Shown: positions 7,715 through 14,362 of the stretch, piece by piece
How positions within the stretch are numbered: the stretch's first letter is position 1
How the letters are laid out: the number at the start of each line of letters is the position of its first letter
Source of the DNA: Gammaproteobacteria bacterium
GTDB taxonomy: Bacteria; Pseudomonadota; Gammaproteobacteria; UBA9214
NCBI GenBank assembly: GCA_030635865.1
Contig: DAOVYA010000007.1
Location: forward strand, 1-17,408
DNA length: 17,408 nucleotides
Direction of reading: 5' to 3'
Made by a program: the position numbers and the translations under genes
The notes under the pieces: model-generated
What the model saw: only the letters and a program-made list of their open reading frames with translations
Told to the model about the DNA's origin: nothing
The model's database searches: none

Positions 7715-7749
7715 AGTAGGATATTACCCTACTGGGAATTGCCGTGCAA
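7715..7749 (-). promoter_or_regulatory. Candidate folE2 promoter with an overlapping palindrome
   Basis: Reading the - strand, TTGCAC (7749-7744) and TAATAT (7726-7721) are separated by exactly 17 bases. The -10 hexamer lies in the loop of a perfect inverted repeat, AGTAGG/CCTACT at 7715-7733. The -35 match is weak (3 of 6), so this is a candidate only. A longer AATTCC (7699-7704)/GGAATT (7735-7740) pair encloses it. Confidence 0.4.
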
Positions 7750-7775
7750 TCTGAGAGACGCTTGGGTCGGATGAT

Positions 7776-8711
7776 TTATCTTTCTCTTTCAATAATATAG
7801 AGTGAAATCAAGCGCAGCGGGTCGGCGCTGGCATCAAACCCGGACAGGCTGTTGATGGCCTCGGCATGCAGTTCATCGGCTCGCAGGCGTGCTGCATCCA
7901 GTCCAATCAAAGCCGGGTAGGTCGATTTTTCACCGGATTGGTCTCCACCCGGATTCTTCCCCAGGGTCGAGGCCTCACCTTCCACATCGAGAATATCGTC
8001 GCGTATCTGGAATGCCAGGCCGATGCATTTTGCATAGTGGTCCAGTTGTTCCATTTGTGTGTTATCGATGTGTGTGCCATTCAATGCACCGAGTACCAGG
8101 CTGGCCCGAATCAAGGCGCCGGTCTTGTGAATGTGCATGTCCTCGAGTTCGGCGATATTTTGTGATTGCCCCGTTGCTGCCAGGTCAATAGCCTGTCCGC
8201 CAGCCATACCCCGGGAACCTGAGGCACGCGCCAGGATCCTGATCATCTTGAGCCGCGTACTGTCACTGACTCCGGCCATGGTATTGTTCGCAAGAACCTG
8301 AAAGGCAAGTGACTGCAGTGCATCGCCGGCCAGGATTGCGGTGGCTTCGCCAAAGGCGTGGTGACAACTGGGTTTGCCACGGCGCAGGTTATCGTCATCC
8401 ATGGCTGGCAGGTCATCGTGAATCAGGGAATAGGCATGGATTAATTCAATTGCACACGCGGGTGCATCCAGGGTTTCCTGTTTTGCTCCGACGGCAAGAC
8501 CGCCCGCATAGACCAGCGCCGGGCGAATGCGTTTACCTTCGCTCAATACCGCGTAGCGCATGGCTTCATGCAGGCGGACAGGGTGGGTCGCCACCGCCGG
8601 TAGCGTGTCGTCCAGGTGTTTATCCAGGCGTTCGTGGCATTGCGCCATGAACGCTGTTAATCGCGGGTCAGCTGTCTTCACTGTCGAACGCTGTGATTTC
8701 GTCCTGACCAT
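7776..8711 (-). CDS. ispA: Short-chain (farnesyl diphosphate-type) polyprenyl synthase
   Basis: Builds farnesyl diphosphate from isopentenyl and dimethylallyl diphosphate in the cytoplasm, feeding ubiquinone, undecaprenyl carrier and other isoprenoids. It is 311 residues from the ATG at 8711. The first aspartate-rich motif is [17 protein letters not shown] (98-114), with the two-residue insertion typical of bacterial type II FPP synthases. The second is QIRDDILD (235-242). GKRIRP (59-64) binds substrate. The start is uncertain: a GTG at 8681 and an ATG at 8648 give 301 and 290 residues, also normal, and none has a good Shine-Dalgarno. With the ATG used here the gene overlaps xseB by 44 bases. 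The usual third member of this cluster, dxs, does not follow. Confidence 0.93.
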   Translation of the reverse strand: MVRTKSQRSTVKTADPRLTAFMAQCHERLDKHLDDTLPAVATHPVRLHEAMRYAVLSEGKRIRPALVYAGGLAVGAKQETLDAPACAIELIHAYSLIHDDLPAMDDDNLRRGKPSCHHAFGEATAILAGDALQSLAFQVLANNTMAGVSDSTRLKMIRILARASGSRGMAGGQAIDLAATGQSQNIAELEDMHIHKTGALIRASLVLGALNGTHIDNTQMEQLDHYAKCIGLAFQIRDDILDVEGEASTLGKNPGGDQSGEKSTYPALIGLDAARLRADELHAEAINSLSGFDASADPLRLISLYIIERER

Positions 8712-8910
8712 TTTTCTTCATCAGGATTTCAACCTTCTGTTCGGCTTCTTTAAGTGCTTTCTGACAGGTGCGTGACAACTGCACACCACGTTCAAAGTGG
8801 CTGAGCGAGTCTTCCAGGCTCAGGTCACCCTGTTCCATCTTTTCAACAAGGGATTCGAGTTCTTTCAGAGACTGCTCGAAACCGGGTGTTTTTGTACTTT
8901 TTCTGGCCAT
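8668..8910 (-). CDS. xseB: Exodeoxyribonuclease VII small subunit
   Basis: 80-residue helical subunit that binds XseA to form the single-strand-specific exonuclease VII, used in mismatch repair and clearing of ssDNA. The core [18 protein letters not shown], followed by [16 protein letters not shown], is the family signature. Its coiled-coil-like helices are rich in Glu and Lys. The ATG at 8910 has a good AGGAAG about 9 bases upstream. It is the first gene of the xseB-ispA unit. Confidence 0.95.
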   Translation of the reverse strand: MARKSTKTPGFEQSLKELESLVEKMEQGDLSLEDSLSHFERGVQLSRTCQKALKEAEQKVEILMKKNGQDEITAFDSEDS

Positions 8911-8937
8911 GTCTTGAATCTTCCTGATGATCAGCTT

Positions 8938-8967
8938 AACTTACTCCACCCGGGCAATAAGGGTCAA
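8938..8967 (-). promoter_or_regulatory. Candidate promoter for xseB-ispA
   Basis: On the - strand TTGACC (8967-8962) is followed after 18 bases by TAAGTT (8943-8938), about 28 bases before the xseB start. The -35 is strong (5 of 6) and the -10 weak (3 of 6). Confidence 0.35.
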
Positions 8968-9001
8968 TTGAGGATCCGGATTTTCCTTGAGAAAGGCAGG
9001 G

Positions 9002-9030
9002 TTGACAGATACAGGTTGCCCGGCTAAAGT
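9002..9030 (+). promoter_or_regulatory. Sigma-70-type promoter of the rubrerythrin gene
   Basis: A perfect -35 TTGACA (9002-9007), a 17-base spacer and a -10 TAAAGT (9025-9030, 4 of 6). The expected start point is near 9037, giving a leader of about 60 bases. Confidence 0.65.
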
Positions 9031-9044
9031 TAGACTGATTCTAA
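9030..9044 (+). promoter_or_regulatory. PerR/Fur-like operator over the rubrerythrin transcription start
   Basis: TTAGACTGATTCTAA is a 7-1-7 inverted repeat with one mismatch (TTAGACT against TTAGAAT). The 7-1-7 architecture and the TTAGAATnATTCTAA-like sequence are those of PerR and Fur family boxes. It touches the -10 element and covers the expected start point, a position suited to repression. Rubrerythrin genes are classical PerR targets in other phyla. The regulator itself is not in this window. Confidence 0.5.
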
Positions 9045-9097
9045 ATCAATACGGGGTCATGCCCCTGCAACCAACAGTACTTTATGAGGTATCAATT

Positions 9098-9517
9098 ATG
9101 GATTTAAAAGGCAGCTCTACTGAACAGAATCTGAAAGACGCGTTCGCCGGTGAGTCGCAGGCCAATCGTCGTTATCTGTATTTTGCCGCCAAGGCCGATG
9201 TCGAAGGCTACAACGATGTTGCTGCAGTATTTCGTTCAACGGCAGAAGGTGAGACGGGGCATGCACATGGTCACCTGGAATACCTGGAGCAGGTCGGTGA
9301 TCCGGCAACCGGTTTGCCGATCGGTCCTACATCCAGCAACCTGCAGGCAGCTATCGCCGGTGAAACGCACGAATACACGGATATGTATCCGGGTATGGCC
9401 AAGTCGGCACGCGATGAAGGCTTTGATGAAATTGCTGACTGGTTCGAAACGCTGGCCAAGGCCGAGCGTTCACATGCCAATCGTTTCAAGAAGGCCCTGG
9501 ATAATCTTGACGAATAG
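9098..9517 (+). CDS. Rubrerythrin (ferritin-like diiron domain only)
   Basis: 139-residue four-helix diiron protein that reduces hydrogen peroxide to water in anaerobic or microaerobic metabolism. Ligand motifs are [10 protein letters not shown] (Glu19), [10 protein letters not shown] (Glu52, His55), AGETHEY (Glu89, Glu92) and KAERSH (Glu123, His126). The C-terminal rubredoxin domain of classical rubrerythrin is absent, so electrons must come from a separate partner; the adjacent Fe-S protein is an obvious candidate. The ATG at 9098 has GAGG eight bases upstream; a longer in-frame reading from 8987 would run through the promoter and was rejected. A strong promoter with a PerR/Fur-like box precedes it and a hairpin follows the stop. 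Confidence 0.95.
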   Translation: MDLKGSSTEQNLKDAFAGESQANRRYLYFAAKADVEGYNDVAAVFRSTAEGETGHAHGHLEYLEQVGDPATGLPIGPTSSNLQAAIAGETHEYTDMYPGMAKSARDEGFDEIADWFETLAKAERSHANRFKKALDNLDE

Positions 9518-9535
9518 AAGCGTATCGCCACGGGA

Positions 9536-9562
9536 CAAGGGGCCGGTTAATCCGGCCCTTTG
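9536..9562 (+). terminator. Hairpin terminator or attenuator after rubrerythrin
   Basis: CAAGGGGCCGG (9536-9546) pairs with CCGGCCCTTTG (9552-9562) in an 11-bp stem with one G-T pair and a 5-base TTAAT loop. The following TAATTGTTTATT is T-rich but not a clean T-run. It would lower, rather than abolish, transcription of the next gene relative to rubrerythrin. Confidence 0.65.
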
Positions 9563-9593
9563 TAATTGTTTATTCGAAACAAGGATAGTGTAA

Positions 9594-10940
9594 ATGGGAA
9601 TCAGCACCGAAGGTACCCGGGAAGGAAGCCTGGAGGCGCCAACACGGCATCCGCTGGACTGGACCGGCCCTTCCTTCTATGACGAGGACAATCTGTTCAG
9701 GGAACTCGAAAGGGTCTATGACATCTGTCATGGATGCCGACGCTGTTTCAACCTGTGCAATGCGTTTCCTTTCCTGTTTGATGCCATTGATGAATCCGAC
9801 ACCATGGAGCTGGATGGCGTTGCACGTGAAGTGTACTGGGAGGTGGTAGATCACTGTTACCTGTGTGATATGTGTTATATGAGCAAGTGCCCCTATGTAC
9901 CGCCGCACGAATGGAATGTCGATTTCCCGCATCTCATGTTGCGGGCCAAAGCCGTTAAATTCAGAAACGGCAAGACACGTTTTCGCGACCGGGTACTGTC
10001 TTCAACAGACGCTGTTGGCAAGCTCGTCGGTATTCCGATTGTGGCGCAGGTGGTGAATGCCTCGAACCGGAGCAAGACGGGGCGAAAACTGCTGGAGAAG
10101 GCGCTCGCTGTACATCCGGATGCTGTTTTGCCTGAATACCATTCCCGCACATTGCGCAAACGCCTTGGTAAAACTGTCAGCGCCGGTATAACCGGTGTAC
10201 AAGCTGGCCAGACAACAGGCAAGGTCGTTCTCTTTGCCACCTGTTATGGCAATTATAACGAGCCGGGTATCGGCCAGGATCTTGCGGCGATTCTTGCACA
10301 CAACGACATTCCTGTGACGCTTGCAGGCAAGGAAAGATGTTGCGGTATGCCGAAACTGGAACTGGGTGACCTGGAGGCCGTCAAGACGGCGCGCGATACC
10401 AATATTCCCGAACTCGCCAGGCTGGTTGATGATGGTTGGGATATCGTGGCACCAGTGCCTTCCTGCGTGTTGATGTTCAAGCAGGAGTTGCCGTTGATGT
10501 TTCCGGATGATGCCGATGTTGCAAAGGTGAGGGATGCGATATTTGACCCGTTTGAATACCTTATGCTGCGCCACAAGCATGAAAAACTGAGAAAAGACTT
10601 TACAGAATCACTTGGCAAGATCGCCTACCACGTTGCCTGCCATTTACGGGTGCAGAATATTGGTATGAAAACGCGTGATCTCCTCGAACTGATACCTGAT
10701 ACCAGTGTCGAGCCCATTGAACGTTGTTCCGGTCATGATGGTACCTATGCGGTTAAAAGCGAATTTCACGAGACGTCCATGAAAATATGCAAGCCGGTTG
10801 TCAGTCGCGTGCAGAAAGCAGAGGCAGCGTATTACAGCAGCGACTGTCCGATGGCCGGTCAGCAAATCAGGAACGGGCTGGATGATGACAGTGTGCCGCT
10901 GCATCCATTGACGCTGTTACGCAGGGCTTACGGGATATAG
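9594..10940 (+). CDS. Heterodisulfide reductase/GlpC-like iron-sulfur protein
   Basis: 448 residues, soluble. The N-terminus holds two [4Fe-4S] motifs: Cys45, 48, 51, 55 (CHGCRRCFNLC) and Cys88, 91, 94, 99 (CX2CX2CX4C, one residue longer than standard). Two CCG-type domains follow. The first shows Cys217, Cys249-Cys250-Gly and Cys291. The second shows Cys349, a degenerate CSGHDGTY at 378 and Cys418-Pro. The C-terminal HDGTYAVKSEFHETSMKI segment resembles GlpC of anaerobic glycerol-3-phosphate dehydrogenase. By family it should pass electrons or act on a thiol/disulfide; the substrate is not known. AAGGA lies 8 bases before the ATG. It follows rubrerythrin and is 5 bases from the DUF3501 gene, so an electron-transfer role toward rubrerythrin is inferred. 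Confidence 0.88.
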   Translation: MGISTEGTREGSLEAPTRHPLDWTGPSFYDEDNLFRELERVYDICHGCRRCFNLCNAFPFLFDAIDESDTMELDGVAREVYWEVVDHCYLCDMCYMSKCPYVPPHEWNVDFPHLMLRAKAVKFRNGKTRFRDRVLSSTDAVGKLVGIPIVAQVVNASNRSKTGRKLLEKALAVHPDAVLPEYHSRTLRKRLGKTVSAGITGVQAGQTTGKVVLFATCYGNYNEPGIGQDLAAILAHNDIPVTLAGKERCCGMPKLELGDLEAVKTARDTNIPELARLVDDGWDIVAPVPSCVLMFKQELPLMFPDDADVAKVRDAIFDPFEYLMLRHKHEKLRKDFTESLGKIAYHVACHLRVQNIGMKTRDLLELIPDTSVEPIERCSGHDGTYAVKSEFHETSMKICKPVVSRVQKAEAAYYSSDCPMAGQQIRNGLDDDSVPLHPLTLLRRAYGI

Positions 10941-10945
10941 ACGCG

Positions 10946-11530
10946 ATGGAAAAACTAACACGCAACGATCTCTACTCACTTGAAGAATATGCCGGGATCA
11001 GGGCGGACATTCGCAAGCGGGTGATGGACCATAAGCAAAACCGCAAGGTCCATATCGGTCCCTCGGCAACGCTCTATTTTGAGGACCACCAGACAATTCA
11101 GTACCAGGTCCAGGAGATGCTGCGCGTCGAGCGGATCTTTGAAGCCGCCGAAATCGAGGAAGAGCTGGGCGCCTACAATCCATTAATACCGGATGGCAAT
11201 AACTGGAAAGCAACCTTTATGATCGAGGAGCCGGATGTTGCGCGGCGCAAGGAATTGCTTGCAGGGCTGGTCGGGGTCGAGGACAAGGTCTGGGTGCGTA
11301 TTGACGGCAGCGAGCCGGTCTATGCGATTGCCGACGAGGATATGGAGCGCGAAACCGCAGAAAAAACATCTGCAGTACATTTCCTGCGCTTTGAGCTTGA
11401 TGAAGAAATGGTTGCCGCGATCAAGGCCGGTGCCTCCCTGAGCATGGGTATAGCGCATACGAACTACTCGCACCAGGTCGAGCCGGTCGCTGCGCCGATA
11501 CGTGATGCCTTGCTGGCCGATCTTGCCTAG
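10946..11530 (+). CDS. DUF3501 family protein
   Basis: 194-residue soluble protein of unknown function. The N-terminal part has RKVHIGPSATLYFED (33-47), YQVQEMLRVERI (53-64) and ELGAYNPLIPDG (73-84), the conserved blocks of DUF3501 as I know it. A conserved-looking AHTNYSHQ segment near the C-terminus offers histidines. No signal peptide, membrane segment or metal-binding cysteines are seen. It begins 5 bases after the Fe-S protein, implying translational coupling. Its family is commonly found beside this Fe-S protein and rubrerythrin, which suggests a shared redox job. Function remains inference from context. Confidence 0.85.
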   Translation: MEKLTRNDLYSLEEYAGIRADIRKRVMDHKQNRKVHIGPSATLYFEDHQTIQYQVQEMLRVERIFEAAEIEEELGAYNPLIPDGNNWKATFMIEEPDVARRKELLAGLVGVEDKVWVRIDGSEPVYAIADEDMERETAEKTSAVHFLRFELDEEMVAAIKAGASLSMGIAHTNYSHQVEPVAAPIRDALLADLA

Positions 11531-11608
11531 GAAACTCCTGGTTCGTCTTTGATCCTGAACGGCCCAAGGGTCGCTTTGACATGTTCAGCGCGGTACACTG
11601 CGTTACCC

Positions 11609-12154
11609 ATGAATACAGGCTGCGTCCGTAGAAAAATCATTTATGCTGCAGGCCTCCTGATGCTGGTTTCGCCCTGTGTTTTCAGCGATGCTGAAGATTC
11701 TCCGGGCTGGATGTCTGACGGCCTGCCCGATGAACCATGGAAAGAGCAGAAAAATGAATTACCTGCCTACCCTGAGAAGGGTAATCTGCTGGAAGTCAAT
11801 ATCAATACGGGCGGTCAGCCATTCAAACTCTACATTGACACACTTTCCGTGCGGCCCGGGGATGACCTGGTAGTGCGTTACACCGTGGTCATTATTTCCT
11901 CGACCGGTATATGGAATGTTTCCAACGAAGGCCTGCATTGTGGTGAAAGGAAATACCGGCGTTATGCCTACGGCTATGAGGGCGAATGGCGGAAACAGGA
12001 GGGGTCTCCCTGGTTACCCGTTGCCGGGCTTGGTGTTAACCGGTACCGAAAGCTGTTTTATAACGATTATATGTGTGATCAGGTCGAACCCTATGGTAAT
12101 GCCCGGCAGATTATCGAGAAATTCCGCTCGAAAGATTTTAGAATTGATAATTGA
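11609..12154 (+). CDS. Exported CNP1-like family protein
   Basis: 181 residues. The N-terminus MNTGCVRRKIIYAAGLLML continues to about residue 26 as a signal peptide with probable cleavage after VFS. The cysteine at 23 is preceded by Pro, so a lipoprotein signal is not convincing. The mature part shows LPAYP, a short beta-rich core with LSVRPGDDLVVRYTVVI (79-95), NVSNEGLHCGERKYRRYAYG (103-122) and YNDYMCD (151-157). These match the CNP1-like family; its function is unknown. Two mature cysteines (111, 156) could form a disulfide. The ATG at 11609 was chosen over a TTG at 11549 because it gives a standard signal peptide. It sits 33 bases upstream of parE, possibly cotranscribed. Confidence 0.8.
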   Translation: MNTGCVRRKIIYAAGLLMLVSPCVFSDAEDSPGWMSDGLPDEPWKEQKNELPAYPEKGNLLEVNINTGGQPFKLYIDTLSVRPGDDLVVRYTVVIISSTGIWNVSNEGLHCGERKYRRYAYGYEGEWRKQEGSPWLPVAGLGVNRYRKLFYNDYMCDQVEPYGNARQIIEKFRSKDFRIDN

Positions 12155-12187
12155 AAAGTGTGAACCGACTACACCAGGACACCACTA

Positions 12188-14074
12188 ATGGCTAGCACGT
12201 ACGATGCAGCTGCAATCGAGGTATTGAGTGGCCTGGACCCGGTGCGCAAGCGCCCGGGCATGTACACAGACACCACGCGTCCCAACCACCTTGCGCAGGA
12301 AGTGATCGATAACAGCGTGGATGAGGCGATCGCCGGCCATGCTTCACGTATCGACGTGAAACTCTACAAGGATGGTTCTCTGGAAGTCCGTGACGATGGC
12401 CGGGGCATGCCGGTCGATGTACATCCTGAGGAGGGGGTTCCCGGCGTCGAGGTCATCCTGACACGCTTGCATGCAGGCGGTAAGTTTTCCGCGAAGAATT
12501 ATAAATTCTCCGGCGGTTTGCACGGCGTCGGTGTGTCGGTCGTTAATGCCCTGTCAAAACACCTTGAAGTCTGGGTGCGGCGCGGGGGCAGGGAATACAA
12601 TATGGCATTTGCCGATGGTGAGTGCGTTTCCCCGCTTGAGGAAATCGGCAAGGTTGGCAAGCAGAACAGCGGCACCACGCTGCGCTTCTGGCCGGACCCG
12701 AAATATTTCGATTCTGTAAAATATTCTCTGCCGCGACTGAAACACGTATTGCGTGCCAAGGCGGTATTGTGTCCGGGGTTGAAGGTAAGGCTGAATGTAG
12801 AGGCCGGCGGCGAAAAACTGGAATGGTGTTATGCAGACGGGCTGCGCGACTACCTGGTCGGGGAGCTGGGCGATACACCGATATTGCCGGAAGACCCGTT
12901 TATCGGAAAGATGGAAGGCAATAATGAAAGGGCAGAATGGGCGTTGGCATGGTTGCCCGAGGGCGGTGATCCGGTTGCCGAGAGTTATGTCAACCTGATT
13001 CCAACCGTGCAGGGGGGTACGCATGTCAATGGATTGCGCATGGGTTTGACAGAAGCCGTGCGTGAATTTTGTGATTTCAGAAACCTCCTGCCACGTGGTG
13101 TAAAACTCAGCCCGGAAGATGTCTGGGACAATTGCAGTTATATCCTGTCCGTCAAGTTGCACGATCCACAGTTCAGCGGGCAGACCAAGGAGCGGCTTTC
13201 ATCACGTGAATGTGCGGCATTTGTTTCCGGTGTGGTCAAGGACGCATTTGGCCTGTGGCTGAATCATCACACTGAAATTGGCGAGCGAATAGCCTGGCTC
13301 GCAATTGAAAATGCACAGCTACGTCAACGTGCCGGCAAGAAAGTGGTGCGCAAGAAGGTCACGACCGGCCCGGCATTGCCGGGCAAGCTGGCGGATTGCA
13401 CATCGACAGACAGCGAACGCACCGAGCTGTTCCTGGTAGAAGGTGATTCGGCCGGTGGTTCGGCCAAGCAGGCGCGTGATCGTATCTTCCAGGCCATCAT
13501 GCCCTTGCGCGGCAAGATACTGAATACCTGGGAGGTGGACCCTGCCGAGGTGCTGGCTTCACAGGAGGTCCATGATATTTCCGTTGCCATTGGTGTTGAG
13601 CCGGGTTCGAATGACCTGCGCAAGCTGCGCTACAGCAAGATCTGTATCCTGGCCGATGCCGATTCAGACGGCCTGCACATTGCGACCCTGTTGTGCGCGT
13701 TGTTCCTTCGGCATTTTCGTGCGCTGGTTGAAGAAAAACATGTGTATGTTGCCATGCCACCCTTATACCGCATCGATGCAGGCAAGCAGGTGTTCTATGC
13801 GCTGGATGATGCCGAGAAACAGGGCGTGCTTGACCGGATTGCGGCTGAAAAGCTCAAGGGGAAGATCATGGTGCAGCGTTTCAAGGGCCTCGGCGAGATG
13901 AACCCGCTGCAATTACGCGAAACCACCATCGCCCCGGAGACGCGCCGGCTGGTGCAGCTGACCATCGATACGAAAGACGATACCCACAAGCTGATGGATA
14001 TGCTGCTGGCCCGCAAGCGCGCCCCGGACCGGCGTGCCTGGCTGGAATCCAGGGGCGATATGGCTGGCACATAA
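12188..14074 (+). CDS. parE: DNA topoisomerase IV subunit B
   Basis: ATPase subunit of topoisomerase IV, which unlinks daughter chromosomes. It is 628 residues, close to E. coli ParE. The GHKL ATPase domain is marked by QEVIDNSVDEAIAG, DDGRGMPVD and GGLHGVGVSVVNAL. The TOPRIM domain is marked by LVEGDSAGGSAKQARDR and DADSDGLHIATLL. The direct start YDAAAIEVLSGLDPVRKRPGMYTDTTRPNHL distinguishes ParE from GyrB, as does the lack of the GyrB-specific insert. An AGGA lies about 8 bases before the ATG. A MITE-like repeat separates it from parC, which lies in the same direction. Confidence 0.97.
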   Translation: MASTYDAAAIEVLSGLDPVRKRPGMYTDTTRPNHLAQEVIDNSVDEAIAGHASRIDVKLYKDGSLEVRDDGRGMPVDVHPEEGVPGVEVILTRLHAGGKFSAKNYKFSGGLHGVGVSVVNALSKHLEVWVRRGGREYNMAFADGECVSPLEEIGKVGKQNSGTTLRFWPDPKYFDSVKYSLPRLKHVLRAKAVLCPGLKVRLNVEAGGEKLEWCYADGLRDYLVGELGDTPILPEDPFIGKMEGNNERAEWALAWLPEGGDPVAESYVNLIPTVQGGTHVNGLRMGLTEAVREFCDFRNLLPRGVKLSPEDVWDNCSYILSVKLHDPQFSGQTKERLSSRECAAFVSGVVKDAFGLWLNHHTEIGERIAWLAIENAQLRQRAGKKVVRKKVTTGPALPGKLADCTSTDSERTELFLVEGDSAGGSAKQARDRIFQAIMPLRGKILNTWEVDPAEVLASQEVHDISVAIGVEPGSNDLRKLRYSKICILADADSDGLHIATLLCALFLRHFRALVEEKHVYVAMPPLYRIDAGKQVFYALDDAEKQGVLDRIAAEKLKGKIMVQRFKGLGEMNPLQLRETTIAPETRRLVQLTIDTKDDTHKLMDMLLARKRAPDRRAWLESRGDMAGT

Positions 14075-14101
14075 CGATGGATACAGGGAACACTATAATG
14101 T

Positions 14102-14326
14102 CTCGCACAAAGGCGCGAAGTAAAACCAGAAAACCTCTGCCACAGAGGGCACAGAGCACACAGAGGCTTCAAGAACACTATTTTCCCCGGCGTTATTGAA
14201 TTAAAGACGAAAAACTCGAAAGTTAAGATCGCCTTTGATAATTGAGTTGATTTTCTCTGTGTGCTCTGTGCCCTCTGTGGCAAATATTTTTGATATTTTC
14301 CTGGCGCCTTTGCGTCTTTGCGCGAG
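14102..14326. repeat. 225-bp MITE-like inverted repeat between parE and parC
   Basis: Positions 14138-14165 and 14255-14282 are a perfect 28-bp inverted repeat (CACAGAGGGCACAGAGCACA type). Outside it the arms continue less perfectly, with CAAAGGCGCGAAG at left and the complement of GCAAAGACGCAAAGGCGCC at right, ending at CTCGC and GCGAG. The A/T-rich centre of about 90 bases encodes nothing. This pattern is a widespread intergenic repeat in bacteria. It lies about 24 bases before the parC Shine-Dalgarno AGG (14351-14353) and fills most of the 288-base gap. Confidence 0.85.
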
Positions 14327-14362
14327 TATTTTTTTGAATGATACCTGAGCAGGCTATTCCTT

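Noticed and set aside
8987..9097. Upstream extension of the rubrerythrin frame
   Set aside because: It would run through a clear -35/-10 promoter; the ATG at 9098 has a good Shine-Dalgarno and matches the family start.
11576..11604. Promoter for the CNP1-like gene (TTGACA at 11576)
   Set aside because: The -35 is perfect but the -10 at 17 bases is TGCGTT, and TACACT is only 12 bases away, so no valid pair is formed.
14094..14099. TATAAT as a parC promoter
   Set aside because: A perfect -10 hexamer but no -35-like sequence at 16-18 bases and no extended -10; kept only as a remark under the repeat finding.
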